Positions 36,361-45,763 of a DNA stretch of 64,000 bases are shown here, in pieces. The stretch comes from Candidatus Zhuqueibacterota bacterium. GTDB lineage: Bacteria > Zhuqueibacterota > Zhuqueibacteria > Oceanimicrobiales > Oceanimicrobiaceae. Numbering within the stretch: position 1 is the first letter of the stretch; each line of letters opens with the position of its first letter. Location of the stretch: positions 62,001 to 126,000 of the forward strand of contig JAJDAF010000062.1 of NCBI GenBank assembly GCA_029261995.1. Reading direction: 5' to 3'. Under the pieces are notes generated by a model. That model saw only the letters and a program-made list of their open reading frames with translations, was not told the origin of the DNA and made no database searches. The position numbers and the translations under genes are program-made.

Positions 36361-37065
36361 ATGAGAACTAAATGGACCGGGTTGATCATTCTATGCACCG
36401 TGGCTTTGTTTGCCTGCAACAACGGCAATGAACAGAGTCAGGAGACGGCAGTGGCTGCGAATGGCCACAAAGTCGTTGTCAAAGAGGTCATTCAAACCAG
36501 CGCTTATACCTACCTGAACGTCGAAGAGGCCGGTAGCAGCAGCTGGTTGGCCGTAACCAGGAGGGAAGTGGAGCCAGGCGCGACGCTCTACCACCAGGGC
36601 GGTCTTGAAATGAAGAATTTTGAAAGCAAAGAATTGAAGCGTACGTTTGAAGCCGTCTATTTTGTAGATGGCATCAGCGACCAGCCGATCTCTGCTTCCA
36701 CGGGGAAACCTGCTTGGTCACCCCACAAACCAGCGTCCGATGCAAAGACAGAGATTTCTGTTGAAAAGGCAGACGGCGGCATCTCTATTGCCGAGCTTTT
36801 TGCCAGGCGGAGTTCTCATGCAAATCAGAAAGTCAAGGTTAGAGGACAGGTCACCAAATACAACTCCGGAATCATGGGACGGAATTGGGTGCATTTGCAG
36901 GATGGCACCAAAGACTCAGGCAATTTCGATATCACGGTCACCACAAACGACCAGGTCAAGGTCGGAGATGTCGTGGTGTTTGAAGGCACCGTCATTCTCA
37001 ACAAAGATTTTGGAGCCGGCTATTCATACGAAGTCATTGTCGAAGATGCCAGGGTGCTGAATTGA
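36361..37065 (+). CDS. OB-fold lipoprotein (NrfJ-like)
   Basis: 234-residue lipoprotein: signal and lipobox at LIILCTVALFAC. Two OB-like segments follow. The first has TSAYTYLNVEEAGSSSWLAVTRREV and the second, after a linker, has VKVRGQVTKYNSGIMGRNWVHLQDGT and VGDVVVFEGTVILNKDFGAGY. The pattern of a short motif ending in W(V/L)(A/H)... is that of small NrfJ-related periplasmic OB-fold proteins, duplicated here. The function is not known. It follows the helicase by 26 bp. Confidence 0.8.
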   Translation: MRTKWTGLIILCTVALFACNNGNEQSQETAVAANGHKVVVKEVIQTSAYTYLNVEEAGSSSWLAVTRREVEPGATLYHQGGLEMKNFESKELKRTFEAVYFVDGISDQPISASTGKPAWSPHKPASDAKTEISVEKADGGISIAELFARRSSHANQKVKVRGQVTKYNSGIMGRNWVHLQDGTKDSGNFDITVTTNDQVKVGDVVVFEGTVILNKDFGAGYSYEVIVEDARVLN

Positions 37066-37105
37066 CCGTCAATGCCATCCGGCGTCATCTAAGTCAGGAG
37101 AATTT

Positions 37106-37978
37106 ATGAACGAGCCCTCGATTGCCGTTTTTGTTGATTTCGAGAATCTTGCCCTTGGCGTGCGTGATTTAAAGGGCGCAAGCAGTTTTAAGATTGAACT
37201 CGTGCTCCGACGCTTGCTTGAGAAGGGTCGCGTCGTTTATAAGCGTGCCTACAGCGATTGGAGCAACTATCGCAGCGAAGTCCGCGAGTTTCACGGTCAC
37301 GGCATTGAGCTTGTCGATATTCCGCAAAGCAAGGCCAGCGGCAAAAACTCTGCCGACATTCGGATGGTTGTGGATGCCATCGATCTGTGTCACACCAAGG
37401 ATAATATCGACATCTTCGCCCTGGTTTCCGGAGACAGCGACTTTTCGCCGCTGGTTGCCAAGCTCAAGGAAAACGATAAGCGTGTGATCGGCTGTGGCAT
37501 AAAAAGCTCGACCTCCGGGCTTTTGGTAGCAAATTGTGACGAATTCATTTATTATGATGATTTGGTAAAAACGGCCCCGAAGCCGCGCTCGACTCCGAAG
37601 AAGAAAGCCGTCAAAAAGCCGGCGCGGCAGCCAGAAGCCAATTCGAAGAAGAAGGCTGAGCCGTCGCCGAAAAAGCCTGTCACCAAAGTCGTCAAGGCGC
37701 CTGAAGTGGTTGAAGTTGATGGCGACGTCGTCGATGAGAATATCGAAGCCTTGTTCAAGGTCATAGAAATTGTCCGGTCTTTGCAGGCAGATTACGACCC
37801 TCTTTGGGGCTCTCTGGTCAAGCAGACCGTTCGGCGCGTGCACCCCGGTTTTCAGGAGGGCCACTATGGTTACCGCACCTTCGCTGAACTTCTTGAAGAC
37901 ATTGAATCTCTCGGCTATATCGAGCTTGAGTTTGACCGCAGCCGCGGCAACTACAAAGTCTCACTCGTGACGGACTGA
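37106..37978 (+). CDS. NYN-domain RNase-like protein with C-terminal LOTUS/OST-HTH
   Basis: 290-residue protein. The N-terminal NYN (LabA/DUF88, PIN-like) domain covers residues 5-150: VFVDFENLALG, KASGKNSADIRMVVDAID, ALVSGDSDFSPLVAKL, with the conserved acidic residues D11, D-I-R (in SADIR) and D-S-D. A Lys/Pro/Ala-rich linker (about 155-205) follows. The C-terminal 75 residues match the OST-HTH/LOTUS fold (LWGSLVKQTVRRVHPGFQEGHYGYRTFAELLEDIE). The predicted role is a metal-dependent RNase with an RNA-binding head. The nearby DEAD-box helicase gene suggests RNA metabolism, but they are not clearly one operon. Confidence 0.88.
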   Translation: MNEPSIAVFVDFENLALGVRDLKGASSFKIELVLRRLLEKGRVVYKRAYSDWSNYRSEVREFHGHGIELVDIPQSKASGKNSADIRMVVDAIDLCHTKDNIDIFALVSGDSDFSPLVAKLKENDKRVIGCGIKSSTSGLLVANCDEFIYYDDLVKTAPKPRSTPKKKAVKKPARQPEANSKKKAEPSPKKPVTKVVKAPEVVEVDGDVVDENIEALFKVIEIVRSLQADYDPLWGSLVKQTVRRVHPGFQEGHYGYRTFAELLEDIESLGYIELEFDRSRGNYKVSLVTD

Positions 37979-38070
37979 GCCAGATTAGACTGGAGTTGCT
38001 AATCTGGGCAGCTAAATCAACGCCGATTCGGTTGCGCAAGAAACGTTCACACTTTCTTGAAGGAGGGAAG

Positions 38071-38904
38071 ATGGATAGAAGCGCACGCGCTATATTGTCC
38101 TCGATCGGCATTGTTTGCATGGTTGTCGTGTCAGGCTGTGTCTCCACACCAAATCCAAAGGACAACCCCAAAGGCTTGGTCGAAAAAATGGTTGCCCGGG
38201 TAGGCGGCGTTGAGAGGCTGTACTCGCTGAAGGATGTCGAGTACACGTACGCTTACCGTGACTCGGCGCAGGGAACAAACATGGTTTCGCTGGAGCGGTA
38301 TGTTTTTGAAGAAGAACGTTCCTGGGCCCGCTACAAGAGCATTGACCAGTCGTTCGTGCCACACGCGGACGGCGACCTGATTCAGGGTTACGACGGTGAG
38401 AACTCCTGGATGACCATCGCCGGTAAGCCTGTTGAAGAGCCGCAACTCTTGAAAATGAGCGACTTTCTGCGCAAGACCAACTACTATTGGTTCACCATGA
38501 TGTTCAAACTGGTCGATCCGGGAATCAACTACGAGTACCAGGGAGTTAAATCACCGGACGGCGTAGAGTATGACATGGTCAAAGTCACCTTCGGAGAAGG
38601 CGTTGGTGATGTGCAAGACACCTACGTGCTTTACCTAAATCGCGAAACCGGCCTGGTTGACCAGTTCCTGTTTACGGTCATGGATTTTGGCATGGCCGAG
38701 CCGTTTTTGATGAAGGTCGAATATGAAGAAGTGGAAGGACTCAAGCTGCCCACCAAACGGACCTACGCAAAAGTGAATTGGGACGGCGAGCCGCAGGACG
38801 ACAATTGGGCATCTGAGATTTCAACGAACATCAAATTCAACAACGGTTTTGACAAGACGCTGTTTGAAAAGCCAGCGGAGCCGGAGCAAACCTCAAAGAT
38901 GTGA
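38071..38904 (+). CDS. hypothetical lipoprotein (DUF6503-like)
   Basis: 277-residue lipoprotein. A signal peptide with lipobox VVVSGC precedes a single beta-rich domain with the GGVERLYSLKDVEYTY start, DLIQGYDGENSW and KVEYEEVEGLKLPTKRTY near the end. These features resemble DUF6503-type lipoproteins of Bacteroidota, possibly structurally related to LolA-like folds. GGAGGG lies 6 nt before the ATG at 38071, which is why the longer frame from 37996 is rejected. The function is unknown. Confidence 0.75.
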   Translation: MDRSARAILSSIGIVCMVVVSGCVSTPNPKDNPKGLVEKMVARVGGVERLYSLKDVEYTYAYRDSAQGTNMVSLERYVFEEERSWARYKSIDQSFVPHADGDLIQGYDGENSWMTIAGKPVEEPQLLKMSDFLRKTNYYWFTMMFKLVDPGINYEYQGVKSPDGVEYDMVKVTFGEGVGDVQDTYVLYLNRETGLVDQFLFTVMDFGMAEPFLMKVEYEEVEGLKLPTKRTYAKVNWDGEPQDDNWASEISTNIKFNNGFDKTLFEKPAEPEQTSKM

Positions 38905-39060
38905 CGGCGCAATAGCCCTGGTTTTTCCAACGTGACTCATGTGCAGGGAGGGATGCATGATGAATGCGTTTTACTGCTGCAAGGACACCCATCCTAATCC
39001 ATTCAATTCGGAAGCCGTGGGCGCTTATCGTTTGCCCCGGCGCCGGAGTGGAATATATCG

Positions 39061-39429
39061 ATGACACCCACGAACGAAACACAAATCGTTGCACGTCGCT
39101 ATTTTCAGGCCTGGACGACAGGGGATTCTGAGACGGTGAGGCAGCTTCTGGCAGAAGACCTGCATTTCTCATTTACGACCAACACGATTGTCGAGGTTCA
39201 AGGCCGAGACGCATTTCTTTCCGGCGAGGCTTGGCCTGAGGGCGTGCAGACAACGTTAATCGCTGAAGCCTATCAAGATGAGACCGCCTTCCAGATGTAC
39301 GAGGCGCGGAACCGGGCGGCCACGTTGTGCGTGGTCGAGAAATTCGTTGTGCGGGATGGGCGAATTTCTGATATTATCTTTGTAACTGACCATCTCGCCT
39401 ATCAGGAATTCAGGCGCGCAGGAGACTGA
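39061..39429 (+). CDS. NTF2-like (SnoaL-type) protein
   Basis: 122-residue cytoplasmic protein of the NTF2-like/SnoaL fold. It starts with the typical helix ARRYFQAWTTGDSETVRQLLAEDL and continues with strands around VVEKFVVRDGRISDIIFVTD. The fold accepts many small-ligand or enzymatic roles; none is indicated here. The STAS gene follows by 49 bp. Confidence 0.8.
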   Translation: MTPTNETQIVARRYFQAWTTGDSETVRQLLAEDLHFSFTTNTIVEVQGRDAFLSGEAWPEGVQTTLIAEAYQDETAFQMYEARNRAATLCVVEKFVVRDGRISDIIFVTDHLAYQEFRRAGD

Positions 39430-39478
39430 ACAGCATCGCGTGCCGCCAACTCGGTGGAGACCATACAGAGGCGCTTGT

Positions 39479-39847
39479 ATGTCTATCGCAATCAGTAAAT
39501 CCGGGGACCTGCCGATTCTCTCACCCACCGACAGCGCTCTGGCCGGCTTTGACCGGGCCGAACTACGGAATCTCATCGAAGAGCAAATCGAACTCGGTTG
39601 CAAGAACGTAATTCTTGATCTCACCTCACTGCGGAATATCAGTAGCACCGGGCTTGGAGTTGTGGTGGCGTGCTACGTAGCGCTGCGAAGGGCCGGAGGC
39701 TCGCTTCACCTCGTCGGCGTCACAGGAAGAGTTCTGCATTGCATCAAAATCACAGGTCTTTTCGATGTTTTCGAGTGTTTCGACACCCTGGGTCAGGCGC
39801 TGGTTTACATCAGGAATAATAACGAAAAGTCACGGGAGGAAAAATGA
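39479..39847 (+). CDS. STAS-domain anti-sigma factor antagonist
   Basis: 122-residue single STAS domain of the SpoIIAA/RsbV type. The phospho-acceptor region is ISSTGLGVVV, with a serine at the position usually phosphorylated by an anti-sigma kinase. ATG 39479 has GAGG nearby. The stop overlaps the M64 peptidase gene start by 4 nt (ATGA). No cognate anti-sigma kinase (RsbW-like) or phosphatase lies close by. Confidence 0.88.
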   Translation: MSIAISKSGDLPILSPTDSALAGFDRAELRNLIEEQIELGCKNVILDLTSLRNISSTGLGVVVACYVALRRAGGSLHLVGVTGRVLHCIKITGLFDVFECFDTLGQALVYIRNNNEKSREEK

Positions 39848-41265
39848 ATCGGGTTTTGGCATTATGCTGCCTACTGCTGTCTCTGGTCGCCCAAACATTC
39901 GCGGCCGATGTATTCCCAAAGTTTTTTGAAAACAACACTCTGCGAGTGGACTACTTCCATTCCGGTACGGCGACCACAGAAATCGTCAGCCTCGATCAGG
40001 CCTACCAGCAAGGCGTTTGGGCCGGTAGCCGGATCAATCTCGTGGATACACTCAATCTCGGCAAATATCTGGTCAAAGTGATAGATGTTGCCACCAATCA
40101 ACTCATCTTCTCGCGCGGTTTTGCCAGCATCTACGGTGAGTGGGAAACGACGCAAGAGGCCCTCGACGAGCAGGCCCGCACCTTTCACGAGTCGGTGTTG
40201 TTGCCGTTTCCGAAACGGCCGGTGCAGGTCGTGCTGGCGAAACGCGACAAATGGATGAGGTTTCAGGATATCTTTTCCACGGCCATCGATCCCGGTTCGC
40301 GCTTCATCAATCGCGAGAAACGCGGGCAGGAGTTCAAAGTCCGCACATTGCGCGAACAAGGCCCGCCGCACAAGAAAGTCGATTTCCTGATTCTTGGAGA
40401 CGGCTACACGAAGGATGAGATGGGCAAGTTCAGAAAAGACGCCGACCGTTGGATGAACGTCATTTTGAAGACGGAGCCGTTCAAGAAAAACGCCAGTCGG
40501 TTGAATTTTCGCGCCATCGAGGTGATTTCCGAAGATTCCGGCATCGACGAGCCGCGCAAGAATACCTGGAAGAACACGGCGTTGGGCTGCTCCTACAATT
40601 CGTTTGACTCGCCACGTTATGTCCTGACCTTCGAGAACCGCCGCATGCGCGACATCGCGGCGGCAGCCCCCTACGATTTCATCTACATCATGACCAACGC
40701 GACTCGCTACGGTGGTGGCGGCATCTATAATCTCTACGCCACCGGCATGACCGGCGTGGAGAACCCTGATCTGGATTGGCACATCCCATACATGTTCACG
40801 CACGAGTTCGGCCATTCCTTCGCGGGCCTCGGTGATGAATATTACTCGAGTTCGACTTCCTACGTCGATTTCTACCCGCCGGGAGTTGAGCCAACGGCTC
40901 CGAACGTCACCGCTCTACTCGACCCGGACAATCTGAAGTGGAAGTCGTTTGTGGAAGAGGGAACTCCACTGCCGACGGAATGGTCCAAAGCGCACTACGA
41001 CAGCCTGGGTGCCGTGCGCCGCACCTGGGATCGGAGCGCCCCGGGTTATTATGAAAAATGGCTTGGCATGCGAAAGCAGCAAGTTGAGCAGATGGACGCC
41101 TCCCCCTTTGCGGACAAGGTTGGCGCATTTGAGGGAGCCGGATACAGCGCCACGGGTCTCTTCCGGCCCGCCATCGATTGCAGGATGTTCTCGCTCAGCA
41201 CTGTGCCGTTCGACCCCATCTGCCAGCAGGGCATTGTGCGCGTGATTCGATTCTACTCCGAGTAG
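39844..41265 (+). CDS. M64-family (IgA peptidase-like) secreted metalloprotease
   Basis: 473-residue secreted protein. A signal peptide (CCLLLSLVAQTFA) is followed by an N-terminal beta-rich domain and an M64 catalytic domain. The zinc motif HEFGHSFAGLGDEY (H320, H324 and the downstream acidic residue, about residues 320-333) is the M64 signature. FLILGDGYT and the second IYNLYATG segment support the family. The protein ends without a sorting tail. It overlaps the STAS gene by 4 nt. Confidence 0.9.
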   Translation: MNRVLALCCLLLSLVAQTFAADVFPKFFENNTLRVDYFHSGTATTEIVSLDQAYQQGVWAGSRINLVDTLNLGKYLVKVIDVATNQLIFSRGFASIYGEWETTQEALDEQARTFHESVLLPFPKRPVQVVLAKRDKWMRFQDIFSTAIDPGSRFINREKRGQEFKVRTLREQGPPHKKVDFLILGDGYTKDEMGKFRKDADRWMNVILKTEPFKKNASRLNFRAIEVISEDSGIDEPRKNTWKNTALGCSYNSFDSPRYVLTFENRRMRDIAAAAPYDFIYIMTNATRYGGGGIYNLYATGMTGVENPDLDWHIPYMFTHEFGHSFAGLGDEYYSSSTSYVDFYPPGVEPTAPNVTALLDPDNLKWKSFVEEGTPLPTEWSKAHYDSLGAVRRTWDRSAPGYYEKWLGMRKQQVEQMDASPFADKVGAFEGAGYSATGLFRPAIDCRMFSLSTVPFDPICQQGIVRVIRFYSE

Positions 41266-41736
41266 ATTCCCAAACGCGGGCAACAGCACGCCGCAAAGGA
41301 CTGTCCCCGGAGTTCCGGCCATTGCTCAATGCTTTCCGGCGCTCCGCGGACGGCCTGTCCTTCCTCCTTTATCCGGCCTCTCTTCCAAACACCACCACCT
41401 TAACATTTCGTCACTAAGTTACGATATTTCAAGAAAGCAGCCTCGGTTGAACGGTGCAGGCAGAGCAGATGTCAATCGGCGCAGATTTATTTCTTCAAAC
41501 ACGGCGGTTTTTGCTATTGTTAATAATTAACCCCAATGCTAACCCGCATTGTTCATGGCTCAACGGTATGCGCGCAGGATGGCGAACCCAATACCTTTGC
41601 AGGATAAGAGATTCTCAGATCAGTGCCGGCCGGTCAGTTTTGGTTTGACGACGAAGCTGACGGCTTCGCGTTGCCCTGTCGAGGCAGCGTGCGGGCAGAA
41701 ATTCAAAATACAACTAAAGACTGGAGCAGTATAAAA
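41266..41736. other. non-coding stretch
   Basis: 470 bp between the M64 gene and the secreted hydrolase gene. Only short unconvincing frames are seen. I see no clear promoter or hairpin; an A+T-rich patch around 41498-41535 is the most promoter-like part. Confidence 0.45.
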
Positions 41737-44244
41737 ATGAGACAGAGGTGCAAGCCAGACACCGGACGTTTTCCTCTCTTGGTTATCATTGCCTTGTTTT
41801 TTGTTGCCGACATTGGCAACGCACAAGTCAGGATCATGCCGCTTGGCAATTCCATCACGCGGGGCGTACGCGGTCCGTCGAATGACGACGCCGGCTATCG
41901 CAACGATTTAGCACAACTCCTGACCGATGAGGGTGTGGCTTTTGATATGGTCGGTTCCCTGTCAGACGGCGTCGGTTTTGATTCAGACCATGAAGGCCAC
42001 GATGGCCTGCGCGCCGACCAGGTTCGGGACAGCGTGGCGATTTATTTGACGGCCAACATGCCGGATGTTGTTTTGCTGCATATTGGCACCAACGACATCA
42101 AAGAAGATCAATCGAACGAAAGCACAGCCAGCGAGGTCAGTCAGATCATCGATGCCATCGCTGCTGTGAACGCCTCCATCAAGATTGTCATGAGCAGCGT
42201 GCTGCCCAGAGCGGATGACAAGGACGAGCAGGTGACGAAACTCAATGCCCTGCTGCAACAGCTCTACCTTGAACAGAGAGATGCCGGCGTCAATGTTTTC
42301 TATGCCGGCATGAACGAGATCATGAAAACCAACCCCACCTGGACGGATGATTTCTTCGATGCGACCGATCAGGTTCATCCAAACAATGCTGGGTTCCAGG
42401 TCATGGCGCGCGTTTGGGTGAACAAGCTGACCACGGCGCTCGGAATTGGTGAAGACCTGACCGTGGTCGATAACTTTGCGCGGTCGAGTCTTGGCATCAC
42501 ATGGGACGCCGACGATGAGTACGATCTGGTAGAAGGCAATCTGGTGAACACGGCAAAGAATGGCAACAGTCTTTTTGAGTTCATGGCCACGTTTAAGGAA
42601 GTTATTAATCCAACTCGTGTGGCTCTGCGCTGGAGTGACACCGCGGATGCGGAAGGCATCGGACGCGGCGGCCTGGCACTGATGCTGGATTCGGATTCAC
42701 GCGATGCATCGGGATTTCTGGCCTGGATCACACCGGGAGACAATCAGCTCCGGCTCTGGACAATTGTCAACGGCACCGCCGGCTCAGATATCGCCCAGGG
42801 AAATAGTGATGCTACTGCTCCCGGACCGGGAGATGTACTGCGAGTCGATGTGGCCATCGATGGCGGCACGCTGCAATTTAGCTATTTCGTCAACGATACT
42901 TTTGCCGGAACGCTGAGTGCTTCGAATCCTGGTAATAGCGGCAAACAGTACTCGGGTATTTTAACCAAACACGAATTGAACAACAATGTGGCGGAGTTTT
43001 TTGCGGAAGGCAAGTCTGATTTCGTGCCACCGGCACGGATCGACGATTTGCAGATCACGAGCGCCACACAAGTTTCCATGTCTCTGGCATGGAGCGCCAG
43101 CGGTGATGACGGCAATGACGGCAGCGCTGTCAGCTACGACCTTCGTTACGCCACCTCCAACATCGCGAATGCCGGGGACTTTCAGGCGGCCACCCAGGTG
43201 GCCAACGTGCAGGCTCCATCAGCTGCCGGGACTCAGGAAACTTTTACTATTCTGGACCTGGCGCCGGAAACCACCTACTTCTTTGCACTGCGGGTGATGG
43301 ACGAAGCAGGGAATCCATCGCAGCTCTCGAACGTGGCCACTGCCTCGACCGGCGCTGGAACTCTGTTCGCAGACGATTTCGACCGCGCCACCCTCGGCAG
43401 TAATTGGGATGCTGCGCCATCCATGCAGATTGTCGGAGACGAGTTGGCGAACACCTCTGAAGATGCCGGAACCTGGGATCTTGCGGTCATGGCGGCTCGC
43501 GGCAACCCGGTGGAAGTATCCTTCAAGTGGAGCACCTCCGCCAATAACCTCGGTATCGACCAGAGCGGTATTGCGGTCTGGCTCGACGCGCCGAGCAAAA
43601 CTGCAAACGGCTATCTGATCACTCGCCGTACTCAGAAGAGTGAAATCCGGTTGTGGCACATCACAGGCGGGCAGGGACCGAGCGATCCTATTGTGGAGAC
43701 GCCGTTGCTGGGTTCGCCGAAGAAAGGTGACGAGTTCAGAATCCGGCTTTCAAGTGATGCCAGCGGCAATCACTTCACCGTGTTTGTCAACGGAGAACAG
43801 GATGTCACGCTGACGGATCCCGACTTCTTCATCGATCCGCGTTCCCGCACTGAATTCTACAGCGGCGTCATGCTAGCCGGCGGGCAAAACAACAATATCG
43901 ATGATTTCTCAGCCTTAATTTCGGACTTGCCGGTCAGCGTGGACGATGCAATCGCCGGGCTGCCGCAAGCCTTTATCCTGTCACAGAACTACCCGAATCC
44001 GTTCAACCCTGAGACGCGAATTGATTACACGGTTCCGGCTCAAGGTGACGTTGCGATCGCCATTTTCAATCTGATGGGGCAACGCGTGCGGACGCTGTTT
44101 TCAGGGCCGCAGACTTCCGGCCACCACACCATCGCGTGGGATGGCCGGGCCGACAATGGCAGCTCAGTCGCAAGTGGCCTCTATCTGCTGCGCATGCTGG
44201 CGGGTGAGTCTATTCAGGTTCGAAAGATGCAGTTGGTCAGATAG
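41737..44244 (+). CDS. secreted SGNH/GDSL hydrolase with beta-sandwich, FnIII and T9SS-like tail
   Basis: 835-residue secreted protein from ATG 41737 (GGAG 11 nt upstream; an earlier in-frame start at 41623 has no signal). After the signal peptide (LLVIIALFFVADIGNA), residues about 30-230 form an SGNH esterase with the catalytic block I variant LGNSIT, LHIGTND and DQVHPN. Two beta-sandwich domains (VDNFARSSLG and ADDFDRATLG as their starts) flank a fibronectin type III domain. The end (QNYPNPFNPETRIDY, GSSVASGLYLLRM) is the type A T9SS/FlgD-like sorting domain. Export through the outer membrane to the cell surface is therefore likely. The substrate is probably an acylated polysaccharide. Confidence 0.88.
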   Translation: MRQRCKPDTGRFPLLVIIALFFVADIGNAQVRIMPLGNSITRGVRGPSNDDAGYRNDLAQLLTDEGVAFDMVGSLSDGVGFDSDHEGHDGLRADQVRDSVAIYLTANMPDVVLLHIGTNDIKEDQSNESTASEVSQIIDAIAAVNASIKIVMSSVLPRADDKDEQVTKLNALLQQLYLEQRDAGVNVFYAGMNEIMKTNPTWTDDFFDATDQVHPNNAGFQVMARVWVNKLTTALGIGEDLTVVDNFARSSLGITWDADDEYDLVEGNLVNTAKNGNSLFEFMATFKEVINPTRVALRWSDTADAEGIGRGGLALMLDSDSRDASGFLAWITPGDNQLRLWTIVNGTAGSDIAQGNSDATAPGPGDVLRVDVAIDGGTLQFSYFVNDTFAGTLSASNPGNSGKQYSGILTKHELNNNVAEFFAEGKSDFVPPARIDDLQITSATQVSMSLAWSASGDDGNDGSAVSYDLRYATSNIANAGDFQAATQVANVQAPSAAGTQETFTILDLAPETTYFFALRVMDEAGNPSQLSNVATASTGAGTLFADDFDRATLGSNWDAAPSMQIVGDELANTSEDAGTWDLAVMAARGNPVEVSFKWSTSANNLGIDQSGIAVWLDAPSKTANGYLITRRTQKSEIRLWHITGGQGPSDPIVETPLLGSPKKGDEFRIRLSSDASGNHFTVFVNGEQDVTLTDPDFFIDPRSRTEFYSGVMLAGGQNNNIDDFSALISDLPVSVDDAIAGLPQAFILSQNYPNPFNPETRIDYTVPAQGDVAIAIFNLMGQRVRTLFSGPQTSGHHTIAWDGRADNGSSVASGLYLLRMLAGESIQVRKMQLVR

Positions 44245-44246
44245 CG

Positions 44247-45668
44247 CTAGTCCATTTCGAAAGAGACAAACCGAAACTCGCCGCGGCGTTCGATGGTCAC
44301 GGCGACCGGGTCGAAAACCCGCAACTCTGACGCAATGGCTTTGAGGTCGGCAAGTGAGGTAACGCTGCGATTGTTGACCGCATGGATGACATCTCCCGGC
44401 AGCAGCTCACCCTGTTCATAGTGCAAATTCGTATAACTTGCCACGATGGCCCCGGATCGGATTCGTAGTCCGGGGATCATCTGGGCGGTTTCATCGGTAA
44501 GCTCTACAGCCAGCAAACCAAGCTCGGGAACAAGATTGTGTTCAGGGCTCACCAGGGCAGTAAAGCGGCCCGGGTCGTCGGGCCGCTCCTCCATCGCGAC
44601 CTTGATCTGTTTCTGAAGGTCGCCACGTTGAATCCCCAGAATGACGCTTTCACCGATTCCCCGCTGGTAGATGTTGACATCAAACTGGCGGCTGTTTTCC
44701 ATCGCTTTGCCATCCACACTGAGAATGATATCGCCAACCCGCAAGCCGGCGATGTCCGCCGGACTTCGCTGCGCGACATTGGCGACAAGAACTCGGCCGA
44801 CCTGTGGCAATCCGAGCCCGCCTGCAAGCAAAGGCGTCACCGTCTGGGCGCGCACGCCGATTATCCCACGCCGGACGCGGCCAGTGGTTCGGATTTGGTT
44901 GTAAACATTGCCAACGATATTTCCGGGAGCAGCGAACCCAATGCCCTCGCTGCCTCCTGACTGAGAAAAAATAAGTGTGTTGATGCCCACGACATTCCCC
45001 TCGGTGTCAACCAGCGGCCCGCCGCTGTTGCCCGGATTTATGGGAGCGTCGGTTTGGATGTAAATCATCGGATCGCCAGTGCGCAGTTGACGGGCAACCG
45101 CACTTACCACACCCATGGTGACGGTGTTTTCAAGGCCGAGCGGGCTGCCAAAGGCCAGCACGAGCTGACCTTTGCGAACATAGTCTGAGTCGGCTAGTTT
45201 CAGGGCGGGCAGCTTGGTTTCGGCAATCTTGATTACGGCAAGATCCGTCTCCCGGTCAATCCCGACGAGTTGTGCCCCCACGATTTTGCCTCTGGGTTTG
45301 AGTATGGATTCGCTTCCGGCACTGGGAAACTGTCGCACCGGCAAAGCGACTTGCAGCCGGCGTGCTCCATCAACCACATGGGCATTGGTGACGATGTAGC
45401 CATCTGGGTCCAGAATCACTCCGGAACCGGTGCTACGCTGCTTGTTTAGCACAGATGTACCGGGGCCGCCGGCGGGTTGGTAGCCGGTTGCGAGAATTTG
45501 CACGACCGCCGGGCTGACTTGCGCCGCCAGCGACTCAAAACTGTCACTAAGTTGACTGAGTGCTGCCGCACTTCTCGGTTTGCGGCTTGTCTGAGCATTC
45601 AGAGTTGTGACACAAAAGGCCACGACCAGCAGAAAACCGGTCAGCGATTTCCATGAAATTTTGACCAC
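44247..45668 (-). CDS. periplasmic HtrA/Deg-type serine protease
   Basis: 473-residue protease: signal peptide (LLVVAFCVTTLNAQ), trypsin-like domain with triad His (VTNAHVVDG), Asp (DRETDLAVI) and Ser (PGNSGGP, about residue 213), then two PDZ domains (first with VLVANVAQRSPADIAGL; second with LPGDVIHAVNNRSV). This is the DegP/DegQ/DegS layout for periplasmic quality control. GTG 45668 is the start: GGAGGG lies about 5 nt upstream, while an ATG two bases earlier is out of frame. It converges on the hydrolase gene with only 2 bp between. Confidence 0.93.
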   Translation of the reverse strand: MVKISWKSLTGFLLVVAFCVTTLNAQTSRKPRSAAALSQLSDSFESLAAQVSPAVVQILATGYQPAGGPGTSVLNKQRSTGSGVILDPDGYIVTNAHVVDGARRLQVALPVRQFPSAGSESILKPRGKIVGAQLVGIDRETDLAVIKIAETKLPALKLADSDYVRKGQLVLAFGSPLGLENTVTMGVVSAVARQLRTGDPMIYIQTDAPINPGNSGGPLVDTEGNVVGINTLIFSQSGGSEGIGFAAPGNIVGNVYNQIRTTGRVRRGIIGVRAQTVTPLLAGGLGLPQVGRVLVANVAQRSPADIAGLRVGDIILSVDGKAMENSRQFDVNIYQRGIGESVILGIQRGDLQKQIKVAMEERPDDPGRFTALVSPEHNLVPELGLLAVELTDETAQMIPGLRIRSGAIVASYTNLHYEQGELLPGDVIHAVNNRSVTSLADLKAIASELRVFDPVAVTIERRGEFRFVSFEMD

Positions 45669-45763
45669 ATTCCCTCCGTAAATTGTATCGAAATCATATC
45701 CTGTGAGGACAGTTCTTTTGAAGGAGTAACGCCGGCCAGCTCTCCCTGCTTCCCAATAATTTG

